Of a DNA stretch of 64,000 bases, positions 54,409 to 64,000 are shown piece by piece. Source of the stretch: Adiantum capillus-veneris (taxonomy: Eukaryota > Streptophyta > Polypodiopsida > Polypodiales > Pteridaceae); the NCBI GenBank assembly GCA_014529385.2, contig CM043958.1, positions 155,218,793 through 155,282,792 of the forward strand. Direction: 5' to 3'. The position numbers were made by a program, and so were the translations under genes. Position 1 is the stretch's first letter. Every line of letters begins with the position of its first letter. The notes beneath the pieces are model-generated. The model worked only from the letters and a program-made list of their open reading frames with translations, ran no database searches and had not been told where the DNA came from.

Positions 54409-55320
54409 CTGCAAACGCAGCAAACTGGCAAAATGCAGATGACGAAACATGCATGCCAGAGTTTTACATCTAAAATAGCCCTTAAATCTACAACAGCATT
54501 TGCAAAATTTTGTCCACACTTGTTATACAAAGTGAGCTTATACAGCCCACGGCACAAAAGGCCAGATGCAACAATTTCATCACCAAAACTGAGATCATGA
54601 ACTGTACATCTGTCATCCACAAATTTGACTACAATTCCAAGTCTAGCAAGTACAGATCCAGACAAGAGATTCTTCTTGATCCCAGGTACATAAAGTGCAT
54701 CAACAAGTGTGAAGGAACTGCCATTGGCAGCAATAAGCACAATCTTTCCAACTCCCTGAACCGGATAAGAGGCATTGTTGGCACAAGTGACTGAATTCCC
54801 ATGAGGGACAGACTTGAGAGAGGTAAACAATTCACGATGTGAGGTAATGTGCTTTGTAGCACCACTGTCGAAATACCACACATGTGAATCTGTAGCAACT
54901 GTCAAGCATGCATCATGGACATCAGGATTGTAAGTGCACTCTGCACTAAAAGCCCATTCTGCATCAACATCAGCATCACATTCTTCTTTCACAGAAGACT
55001 CAACAATGGCTGCATTTGTAGTGGAACCAGCATTTGCAGTGGAACCACCCTCTTTCTTCTTAGCCTCTTTGGCCTTCAACTTAGGACACGACTTGATCAA
55101 GTGATCATTAGATTTATAACAATGGCAACGCATCTTCTTTTTGTCCTTATCACCAAAATCTCCAGACAAATTGCTGCTATCAGAAGCATTAGGAACAGAA
55201 GTTTTGCCACTCGCAGGAGAACCATAAGAAGTGGCCGCATTGTTGTTACCACCCTTTCTTTGAGAAGCAATAAAAGCCTGTTCAACTGCACGCTACCTAG
55301 TTTTGTTTTTTCTGAAAAGT
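54409..55320 (-). pseudogene. Copia H2 nucleocapsid and protease
   Basis: Same order as in H: Ser/Gly linker, zinc knuckle CHCYKSNDHLIKSC (first Cys spacing altered by a YC/CY swap), protease with WYFDSGATKHITSH, LYVPGIKKNLLSGS and the start of pre-integrase. Unlike H it reads KCGQNF without a stop. It ends at the internal deletion near 54409. Confidence 0.87.
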
Positions 55321-55959
55321 GACTCTTGCAACAGCAATGTGCATAATGCATCAATTTGACAACTTCAGGATTTCCTTGGGTCATCAGTCTCCAAGTACTA
55401 GCAAAAGTCTGGTAAGAATTTGGTAAGGCATCAAGAACAGTCTGCACAAGGGAATTGTCTGAAATGACTTCACCTGCAGAAATAAGTTGCTGATTGGTAT
55501 CCTTGACACCGACAAGGAAAGTGTCCATATCATCTTCCTCATGCATAATCTTTGACTCCAACTCTTTACGCAGCGAAGCAATTTTAGCCTCATTGCGGCG
55601 TGCATAAAAACCTGCTAGAATATCCTAAGCCTGTTTTGCAGATATCGCTGAACGAATGTGAGGAACAATGGTGCGCTTCACAGACAACGCAATCAATGCA
55701 TGAGCCTACGCATCCTTTACATCCCAACGAGCTTGTTCTACCGCAGGCAAAACAACTCTAATAGCAGCAATCCTTGCAACGAGACCTGCAACATCCTCAA
55801 CATCGCCTACATCCTCAGAACAATGCCCTGCACAATGTTCTAGACGCCCTTTGACACAAGAACATGTTGCATCATATAAGCCCACATAGGGTAGTTGTCC
55901 CCATCCAGCATGTCCTCAGCAGCAAACATCTTGAGCACATCTGTGTTGTTGTCAGCCAT
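55320..55959 (-). pseudogene. Copia H2 gag
   Basis: From ATG 55959 (MADNNTDVLKMFAAEDMLDG). Two stops (near 55840 and 55625) break it. The C-terminal part carries LDALPNSYQTFASTW and the same exit from frame (PEVVKLMHYAHCCCK) as H. Confidence 0.85.
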
Positions 55960-56307
55960 GGTAAATGTTGCACCTGATGTGAAAACTACCCAAAAATAGG
56001 AGAAACGGAGCGGGAACAACACGTGCTATATAGCACAAACCGTAGAAAACTATGAGGCACCTGTTATGAAAAAAATGGCACTAACAGAAATTCTGCACAA
56101 AATGACAAAATAGCTTGTGCAGTACTACCTGTAGTAGAAACGAAGGCCGAAATGAGCCTGAATCAAAAATTTGAGCAGACTGAGCTCTACGAGTTCTCTC
56201 AAAATTTTTGTCGACCTGCGAACACTGGCCAAAGCTCACTGGAATCAGAGAAAGGGAGGAGGCGTGTGCTGGAGTAGCTGGCGACTAAGCCCGGGAGGAC
56301 GCAACCT

Positions 56308-56319
56308 GCTTTGATACCA
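56308..56319 (-). other. Copia H2 primer binding site, mutated
   Basis: The minus strand reads TGGTATCAAAGC, one transition away from the iMet site. Confidence 0.88.
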
Positions 56320-56321
56320 AT

Positions 56322-56548
56322 TGTTGGAATTAGGGTTGCAGAGAAACACACAAAGCTTAGAGAAGATGAAGGAAGCTCAAGGCACACAATAGAGAGTGTG
56401 TTACTTAGTATGCAATGGAAAGATAGATAGCCCTAGAGTGATGGGCGTATATACAATGCTCGGGGGAAAAAACCTCCTAAAGAGGAAAAAAATGCCCCGG
56501 CGGTCCTAGTGTGTTCACACACATCACTACCACATGTATATGGTAACA
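56322..56548 (-). repeat. Copia H2 5' LTR (227 bp)
   Basis: Same length and ends as the H LTRs with a modest number of substitutions. Confidence 0.96.
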
Positions 56549-56553
56549 GCTTC

Positions 56554-57060
56554 CTCCTTGAGTGAAAGGTTGAATTCTTTGCCAAGATTAATGGACTTTT
56601 GACTATCACTGTATAAGACACAATTGTCCTGCTTATATCCAAGCTCATCCAAGAATCTATGAAGCCACAAAATCTCTTTGTTGGCTTCTGTAAGAGCTAC
56701 ATATTCCGCTTCCCTAGTAGAAAGTGAGACTACTTTCTGTAATTTTGAAGCCCAACTTACTGTCGTGCCTCCAACCATGAAGCCGTAGCCAGTAGTGCTC
56801 CTTCAAGTATCTTTGTCACCTACCATATCTGCATCAACATACCCTTGTAAGAAAATGTCAGCACCTCCTAAACACAAAGCATTCGTCGTTTTTCCCTTTA
56901 GATACCTAAGTATCCACTTCACAACTTGCCAATTATCTTTATTTGCATTATCCATGAACTTACTTGCAACTCCCACTGTATATGCAATATCTGGTCTTGT
57001 CCAAACCATAGCATACATTAGAGAGCCTTCTGGGTGCAACACAAGGATCTTTAGACATAG
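56554..57060 (-). pseudogene. Copia I RNase H N-terminal part
   Basis: The minus strand reads EGSLMYAMVWTRPDIAYTVG, VVKWILRYLKGKTTNAL, VDADMVGDKDT, then after a stop [27 protein letters not shown] and [16 protein letters not shown]. It stops at the H2 insertion. Confidence 0.85.
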
Positions 57061-57099
57061 AGGCTATCTCCTCTTGTGTTTTTGGACACATATCCTTGG

Positions 57100-58254
57100 T
57101 TAGTTTAAAGTGGCTAGCCAAAGGTGTAGAAACCAATTTTGCATTTGCATTGCAAACCTTTCTAGTACCTTCTTGATGTAATCCTCTTGAGATAGCGTTA
57201 GTGTCTTCTTCCTCTTGTCCCTTGATATCTTCATACCAACAAGTACCCACTTTGCAACACCTAAGTCTTTCATTGAAAAAGATTTAGATAATCCTCTTTT
57301 AGGTATTTGCATGTCATCAACATACAAATTAGGTTGATGAACTTCCCATCTCCCACATCTTTTGTGTACACACAATGATCTGAGTTGCATCTTCTAAATC
57401 AACGATGCAACATCCATCGGTCGAACTTTACGTACCACTGTCTTTATGCTTGCTTTAGACTATACATGATTTTGTTTAACTTGCAAACCATTTTCTTCTT
57501 ACCTTTTTATTTATGCCCACTGATTGGATCATGTAAATCTCCTCCTCCAAATCGCCATTAGGGAAAATTGTGTTTACATCCATTTCTTGAGATTCAAGTC
57601 ACGAGAATCCACAGGGATTAAGACAAACCTAATGGAATTCATTTTTGCAGCATGAGAAAATATTTCGTTGAAGTCAATACCTTTCTTCTGAGAAAAGCCC
57701 TTTACCACAAGCCTTGACTTATACCTCTTTGTCCCGCCTTCTTCTTCCTTTAGCTTGTACATCCATTTGTTTTGCAGTGCCTGCTTACTTTTAGGAAAAT
57801 CAACCAACTCCCATGTTTGGTTGTGATGCAACGAGTCCATCTCTGCTTGCATGCTCTTCGTCCATTCTTTTTTGGATTCGTGTTGCATGGCTTCTTTGTA
57901 TGACTCTAGCTCTCCACAATATGAGACCAAGAGATGGTTGAAGGAAGGAATGAACTTCTCTGGAGGTCTACTTACTCTTGTAGATCTTTGGGGCATACGT
58001 TGAGGTTCCTCATCTAGTTGACGGTGTTGTAAGTTGTCACCTCCTGCACTCCTTGAGTCTTCACTGTCCTCAAGTTCCATGTACTCGTCACCTGTACCTT
58101 TTTTTTGTTTTCTTTCCAAGTAATTTTTGTACATATTTTGTTCATTGAAAATTACATCCCTACTCATAAATATTTTGCCATCTTTAGGATCCCATAGGCA
58201 ATACCCAAAGTCCAATTCTCCATAGCCAATGAAGAAACATTTTGGACTTTGCAT
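57100..58254 (-). pseudogene. Copia I integrase tail and reverse transcriptase
   Basis: Open stretch 57574-58254: YGELDFGYCLWDPKDGKIF, an acidic linker, EWTKSMQAEMDSLHHNQTWEL, then the RT N-terminus (NKWMYKLKEEE, RLVVKGFSQKKGIDF). Below 57574 it is broken up; 57100-57390 keeps NLYVDDMQI, FSMKDLGVAKWVL and LSQEDYIKKVLERF. Frame changes lie near 57570, 57400 and 57240. Confidence 0.85.
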
Positions 58255-59144
58255 CTAGCTTTGACCTAAGACTTCTATCTATGTGCATAAAAGCCTCACA
58301 TTCAAACACTTTGACATATGCATAATTCATTGGTTTATCTATCCATGTCTCTTCTGGAATTCCTCCATCCAGTGCTGTTGAGGGTGATCGGTTAATCAAG
58401 TACACAAAAGTACTTATTGCTTCCGCCCAAAGGTCAAGAGTCAAGACTGCATGTAGTCGCATGCTTTATGCTCGTTCCATGATTGTCCTGTTCATCCTTT
58501 TTGCAATTGCATTCTGTTGAGGTGTCCTTGGGGTTGTCTTCTGCCTTTGAATACCATTGTTAGCACAAAATCTTTCAAAATCTTGGCTGCAATAATCACC
58601 TCCATTGTCAGATATTAGGCATTTAAGCTTGGTACTTGTCTTCTGTCTTCAAATACTATCGCTAGCACAAAAGCTTGGCTACAATAATCGCCTCCATTTT
58701 TGGATTTGGGGCATTTAATCTTGGTACCTGCTTCATTTTCTACAAAGGCTTTCCACCTCTAGAATATCAAAAACACATCAAATTTATTCTTCATTTCATA
58801 AATCAATGTTTTCCTAGCTGCATCATCTATGAATGTTACATAGTACAATGAGTCACCAAGGGATGGTAGACTCGTAGGACCCCATACATTAGAATGAAAT
58901 AATTCAAGCTTTTTTTTTCTTTCATTTCCTACTTTCTCTCTTTTGTTTACCGTAAACACAATCTTCATAGAATTTCAAGTCCACTTCTTTCAAACCTGGA
59001 AGAAGCTTCCTCGATTGAAGGATTTGCACTCCTTTGGCACTCATATGCCCGAGTCGATAGTGCCACACCGCACCATCAACTTCCGTAGATGTTGCACAAA
59101 TTGAAGATTGCGCGTTGATTGTGCACAAGTATAGTGTACCCATA
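58255..59144 (-). pseudogene. Copia I pre-integrase and integrase
   Basis: Pre-integrase with GTLYLCTINAQSS and VWHYRLGHMSAKGVQILQSR, CVYGKQKR, then LELFHSNVWGPTSLPSLG, FIDDAARKTLIYEMK and, lower down, DLWAEAISTFVYLINRSP. The central part has a ~100-bp tandem duplication (58538-58636 and 58641-58730) that repeats the TDNGGDY region. Heavily broken. Confidence 0.82.
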
Positions 59145-59347
59145 TTATCTCCCCTGTCACATGGCATGAAATGCATGTCAACACATGGTGTACATGGATG
59201 GTGACACATGGCATAGGAGGTATGACATATGGATGTTGACATAAGCGATGAAGCATATAATTCTCCAGAAGCTCCTAATACAAGCTTTTAGAACCTTCTA
59301 AGATCTTCTTTTTAGAACCTTACAAAATTTTGGGGAGCTAGTATCCG
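59145..59347 (-). repeat. Inverted fragment of a J-type LTR
   Basis: The reverse complement (GTCACGGATACTAGCTCC onward) matches 52297-52500 of the J LTR, including accatgtgttg and catgccatgtg. It abuts Copia I, forming an inverted pair about 7 kb apart. Confidence 0.82.
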
Positions 59348-62335
59348 TGACAAAAATCATTGGTTCAAGTGGCCATTTCAATAAGATAAAATATTGTGGG
59401 CATTGTGATGGTTCAATATGCAAAGTGGATATCAGGTCTTGTAACTGGCACTCCATCCATGCCACACAACATGACTAACACCCTGTTGCCTCACTATTGC
59501 ACTAATTGGTTCATGTAAAAGGGCTCCAAGCTCTTTACTTGGTTGGCCTAAGGTCTTTTTTAGATATGATGCTAGAGAATGCTTCACTTGGTGTATTGGC
59601 AATCCTCAATCAAAATATTATTGGACAATGCAAGTGTATGTCATAATCTAGACTTTTATTTGATCACCCATGTGTGATTGTGTGTGATTGTCGAGTGCAT
59701 CAATAGATTTTAAAAGCTAGTCTGGTTGTGGATTTGCTTTATATTTATTCTTTTCAGGGCTTTCTATTTTAATGACCGAGGGAGAATCAAAACTGTGTTT
59801 GGATCCTATTTAGGAATATTTAATTTAGGTTTTTTTAAAAAATCGACCCTTGAATCACCATCGAAAGTTTACATGGCTAGTTTAAATGAATAAATAAATG
59901 GAGACGCTAGTTAATATTATACCACATGGCTTGAACAAGGTGTCACATGGGCCATCCACATTGGTAGATATTTCTAGTAGAGCAAGGAATGCAACCAAGT
60001 TAGCATAACTTCATTTTCAAAATTGGGTAGCTACTAAGAAGTGATATCAAGCCATACTTCGAATAGATTTACCAGTAGGGGGTGCCAGGGGAAGTTGGGA
60101 GTTGCTTCAGCTCAGTCGCATCTTGTTGACAAAGTCTATAAAAGGGCCGCAACCCTTACAAGTTGATTTAAACTCAAAAACCCTCTCTAGCTTTAGAAAG
60201 TCTTCTCAAGCTCACTACACGAGCAAACTCTAGTGAGAAAATCAAGGTGCTTAACCCTAAACCACTTAGATTAATGAGTAGTTTTTTAAATTTGTGACTA
60301 TTTCTATACATTTATACTATAAATTGTTGAAGATTAATCCATTTTATATCATCATTCTATATGTTAAAATATTAATTCTCTAATTAGGAACAACAATTAT
60401 ATGATTATCAAATTGTATTTAAGTTGAAATTGTACGATTTTAGATTAAATTAAAGGAAATATATACTAAATTAACTTAAAAACTCATGAATAATTTTCAA
60501 AGCTACCACACACTGTTAGAAAGTCGTGGTAATTAAGTAGCAAATGTTGAGCGAGGGTTTTATCTCAACATCTACTAGTCCCTTGGATTGCACTCATGGG
60601 AGGATATTCTCGACAAGGGTTGGTCGAGTGTTATACTATTTTCAATGAATTGGGTAGGATGAAAACTTTCCGAATAGAATGACTTTTTGTCAATGTGCTT
60701 GATGGATGTAGTCACCCAAGTCTAGTCATTTGAGCTTTGTAGACATGAACACCCAAATAGCATGCAATAAAGCTATGGCTATTTTTAACGATTATAAAGT
60801 GAGGGGGCACTTCATATATGTACTCACCAATAATGGCGTGTTGAATGCATGTGGCATTTGCATTCATTGTAGGGCATGTCCTACGATAGTACTTGTCACC
60901 AAGTATTCTTTTTACGCTATGATTTTATGAGGATTATGTTTAGAACATACTTTAAGAGTCATTTTTTCTCAAAAAAGCAAAAGAAAAAAGTGCTTTCCAA
61001 AAATTAAAGGTGGGTTTTGACATTTTCTTGAAGGGGAGAACTTCACATCAAAAATCTATCATTAGATTTGAAATTTGTGAAGGTTAAGTGCTCGTAGTCT
61101 AAGGTTAAATATTTTACATATTTTTTTAGCCAATTATAGCATGTAGGCTAAGTTGGGTTGAAAAGATGAGAGGATCTATTAGAAGAAGCCGATTAGAAGC
61201 CAAAAGCTCTAAAAAGAGGAGAAAAGGGGGGTTTTGCATGTAGAGGACTCTCTTGATCAGAGAAGCAGGCCACTGCACATGCAAGATACCCCTTCATAAA
61301 AATGACCATAACTTTAAAAGTGAAATGAAGTATCTCTTTGAGCTTTATACGTCTATGGTATCACTTTCATATTCTGAAAAATGTTTAATTTTCTCTACAG
61401 TAGCATCTTTTCTCGCCAATTATTCTCACTAGTCCCGAAGAAGACAATGGAGAAGTTCATTGTCATTCATGAACTGTGCATGGAACTCTGTAAGTAAAAC
61501 TGTTTTCAAGAGAAGTATACATATGCTTTTGAAGATCTTTGAATGGTTTTGTGATGCTTCTACATGAGGAAGAAGAGGATGACGAAGTGTAGTGTACCTC
61601 AAATTTTATCAATAAATTTTTCTTCCACTCAAAGTCCTTATTCTAAAGTTTGGAGAAATTTTAAGTGTATTAATAAATAGGGAGTTCTTAAAAAAAACCG
61701 GCTCCAAAATTGGACATTCTATGCGTAAGTTACGTTAATTCTATATCTTACATCCTAAGGAATAAAGAGAAGGCCTTACTTTTAGGAAAGTGGGGGTTGG
61801 TTATTTTGTGGCTCCTGGATAACCGAGAGGGAAGGACTCCAAAAAGAGAGGCTGATGTGAACTCATAGCTAAAAGCAGAGGTCACCCATAGTTGACTACG
61901 CAAAAAGCAGTGACGAGAGAGACTAGCAGTCAAAAATAGTGATATGAGAGGGAGACATCCTGTAAGAGCCTCCTCCTAGCCTTTACTCTTGACCAACGCA
62001 TCTAAGCCATCAACTCAAGAGTTTTTTTTAAAGATAGCTTGAGTGAATTTGGGCTAAACCAAAGCACTAAGGCTTACTCACAAGACACTTTAGGTCTACA
62101 CCCTGGGAACATGGACATAGGCAATGCATGTGAAATTAGCTTTTCATCTCAAGAAAATTAGCATGAAAAGGTAAAAAGATAAGATATAAAAAAGAAAGAT
62201 AAGGTAAGTTAAAAAGATAAGATAAGGAGAATAAGTACCATGTTGCAAAAGTTTTGATAAGGAAGATAAGTTATGAAAATAAGTAAAAAGAACTTATCGA
62301 CAAGGAAGATAAGCTATCAAAATAAGTGAAAGGAT
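59348..62335. other. Non-coding stretch, no gene recognised
   Basis: A strong TATA sequence (TATAAAAGGG, 60137-60146) is followed by a pyrimidine-rich stretch resembling an LTR leader, but no partner repeat was found. The open frames at 60730-60930 and 61748-61933 look like chance. Confidence 0.45.
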
Positions 62336-63574
62336 TTATAAAAAATGTGCATAAAAAGAGGGCTTCTCTTCTCATTTCACTTCTCTCCTCCTTTAAGATG
62401 CAAACTAGAGAGCAAGCTTGTAGAGAAAGCTTGGAGAAGCTATAGCCAAGCCTCTTGCAAATACACACCTCCTACATACACCTCCTCTCCAAGAGAATCC
62501 ATGGCCAAAACCATAATCAAGTTTGCCATAACTTGATCTTCTTCTTCTCATTACATTCTTCCTCTCCTCTCTATTAGCCCTCACGCTTGCCATAGCTTGA
62601 ATCTCCTTTGTCTCATTCCATTCTCCCATTCCAAGTAGCACAATTTGTGGTCTTCAAGTGAAGATGAAGAAGAAGAGGATCGACTATGTCACCAAGATTC
62701 TTCAATAATCCTCAAAACAAGGAGAATACTCTACTATATATATATACTAAGGTAATGTTTTCTTGTCATCTTCATCTATTGCACATCTTGAAATTGGTTT
62801 TCTTTTCATTCTAAGTTAGTTTATGCTTAAGATCTCATGTTTCCATAAGAAAGCTTTCCTCTTTCTTGCTTGAGAAGAAGAACAAATCATTAATTTTTTG
62901 TTGTTTCTTTCAAATTATGGTTCATTCTTAATCTTTAACTAACAGAGTTGCTAACCACTAACTATGATGTTATTTCAAGTTTCACTGTTTCTAGTTCTTT
63001 AGATTACCAAGCTATATGGCATAAAGAGAGTAGAAAGCTTATCCATGGGTGCCTGTAGGTCATAATTATTTAAATAGTATGCATAATGAATGGTGACTAA
63101 TATCTATAATCACCCCTAATCCCCTGCAAAAACCTCTTATTGATTTTTAAGTTACTCTTATTCTCTTACCTAAATTACTCATGAATGGAGAAGAATTTTA
63201 TAAATCAAAGACAATTAAGTATTGGATTTTTTTTTGTGTCTAACTTGGAACTAACCATATTTTCTAAAAGAGACATTATAATTTATGCAAAATGAACGCT
63301 CTCATGAAAGGCTCACAAATTTTTCTTTGATTATGCATACAAAAGTAGAATTTTTTTTTCCTCTCTACAAAGTATGTGTGTAAGACTTTTAGTGATTTAA
63401 TTAAATTATTATCTAATTCTCTCAAGAGGAAGTTGAGTTTTGAAAGGGTAATTTTATTATAATCAAATGATCTTTTTTGAAAGAGGATTCCCATTCCAAG
63501 TAAGGTTATCCCCCCTCTTGTCATTTGGAAAACCCCAAATCTTGATGCCTCTCCTAGCTACACGATTCTCTCCA
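62336..63574 (+). repeat. Probable 5' LTR of Copia K (start not fixed)
   Basis: TTTATAAAAAATG at 62336 could be the LTR TATA box, followed by a long transcribed, non-coding stretch that ends CTCTCCA at 63574 directly before the PBS. The LTR start lies upstream at an unknown place; no inverted repeat end could be matched. Confidence 0.45.
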
Positions 63575-63586
63575 TGGTATCAGAGT
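63575..63586 (+). other. Copia K primer binding site (tRNA-iMet)
   Basis: TGGTATCAGAGT, one base from the consensus, on the plus strand. Confidence 0.75.
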
Positions 63587-64000
63587 TATGCCTAAATCCC
63601 ATCTTAAAGAAGAATTTGTTACTATTATTGATACTCTATTACATGAGCATTTTTCACTACACTAGCATGTCCACTCTTAGGAACTTTGCATATTACTCTT
63701 ACACTACCATTCATTGAAGGGTTCTACTCTTGCATAATAAATCAAAGAAAATTTTATGATTATTTGCCTTAAGATTACAAGTTGGTGCACTCTAAAGTTT
63801 CTTATTTAGAACTCATGGTTCACACTAAAGCAAAGGTCATTGTAAAGAGAATACACATTGTTCATTTCAAGTTTGTCTACTTTCAAATTTGTTTTGCGAA
63901 GGGGGGACCAAGGGGATAACTTTACGGATGTTGACTTTTTACTTGAACATAAAACTCCCACTGCTTCCATGGAGATGTCCCATGGATAGAAAATGATGCA
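63587..64000 (+). other. Start of Copia K internal region
   Basis: 414 bp without a recognised gag; the element continues beyond the window if it is intact. Confidence 0.45.

Larger units (their letters stand above)
54304..56548 (-). mobile_element. Copia H2, second H-family copy with internal deletion
   Basis: Right end: complete 227-bp LTR 56322-56548 with PBS variant. Left end: only the first 105 bp of the LTR (54304-54408), then a jump into the protease-integrase junction. Target-site copies GCTTC at 54299-54303 and 56549-56553 are perfect, so the deletion came after insertion. Integrase, RT, RNase H and half an LTR are gone. The junction shares AGAT with both parents. Confidence 0.94.
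53601..59144 (-). mobile_element. Ty1/Copia retrotransposon I, 5' part lost, H2 nested inside
   Basis: The minus strand reads pre-integrase, integrase, RT, RNase H, polypurine tract and 3' LTR. Gag, protease and the 5' LTR are missing: at ~59145 the sequence changes to an inverted J-type LTR piece. The RNase H is split by H2, with GCTTC target-site copies. Many stops and frameshifts mark it as old. Confidence 0.88.

Noticed and set aside
60730-60930. 66-codon open frame
   Set aside because: No recognisable domain, no promoter or neighbour support; its length is expected by chance.

Overview
The window is nuclear DNA of a land plant with a large, repeat-filled genome. The one convincing host gene is a three-exon gene for chloroplast PPDK regulatory protein (27723-29723, minus strand), with GT-AG introns and a serine-rich transit-type N-terminus. 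Most of the rest is LTR retrotransposons of several ages, nested in each other. One Ty3/gypsy family looks closer to Tf1/Tcn1/sushi-type chromoviruses than to the usual seed-plant clades. By inference this points towards a non-seed plant such as a fern, lycophyte or moss, but that is not proven.

Layout. 1-5207: Copia element A (minus), its 3' end off the window, inserted in gypsy element B (minus; gag 5208-6255, PBS 6615, probable LTR 6628-8369 with minisatellites). 8550-9290: collapsed Copia relic C. 10191-13480: Copia D (plus; 1718-bp LTR, PBS, broken gag). 13505-24302: long gypsy element E (plus; tRNA-Asp-type PBS, a leader of ~298-bp repeats built round a 16-bp palindrome, gag, protease, RT, RNase H, duplicated H2C2, integrase), no 3' LTR. 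24303-27722: no gene seen. 27723-29723: PDRP1. 29783-30250: its GC-rich upstream region. 31717-32144: two tandem, mutually similar small ORFs sharing an ATGA overlap.

32625-52077: element F (minus), with two direct ~3.7-kb LTRs that each carry a ~152-bp tandem array and only ~1.8 kb of internal sequence (a gag fragment and an unrecognised ORF). F was invaded by chromovirus G (37506-47758, TSD GATAT), which was itself invaded by Copia H (41418-45860, TSD TCTCT). 52296-53530 is J, a collapsed relative of G. 53601-59144 is Copia I (minus), holding a second H-family copy, H2 (54304-56548, TSD GCTTC), and ending against an inverted piece of a J-type LTR. 59348-64000 is non-coding apart from the probable 5' LTR and PBS of Copia K.

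The most noteworthy signals are: (1) G and J seem to self-prime reverse transcription as Tf1 does. The predicted first ~11 nt of the transcript is complementary to the PBS next to the LTR, and no tRNA-iMet PBS is present. (2) The same LTRs carry arrays of perfect heat-shock elements just upstream of TATA. (3) The paired small ORFs at 31.7-32.1 kb are about 46% identical over their last ~54 residues by hand alignment, with aligned stops. (4) Element E has an exactly conserved palindrome at ~298-bp spacing in its leader and two gapless 75-residue H2C2 modules. All comparisons were made by eye; no database search was run.
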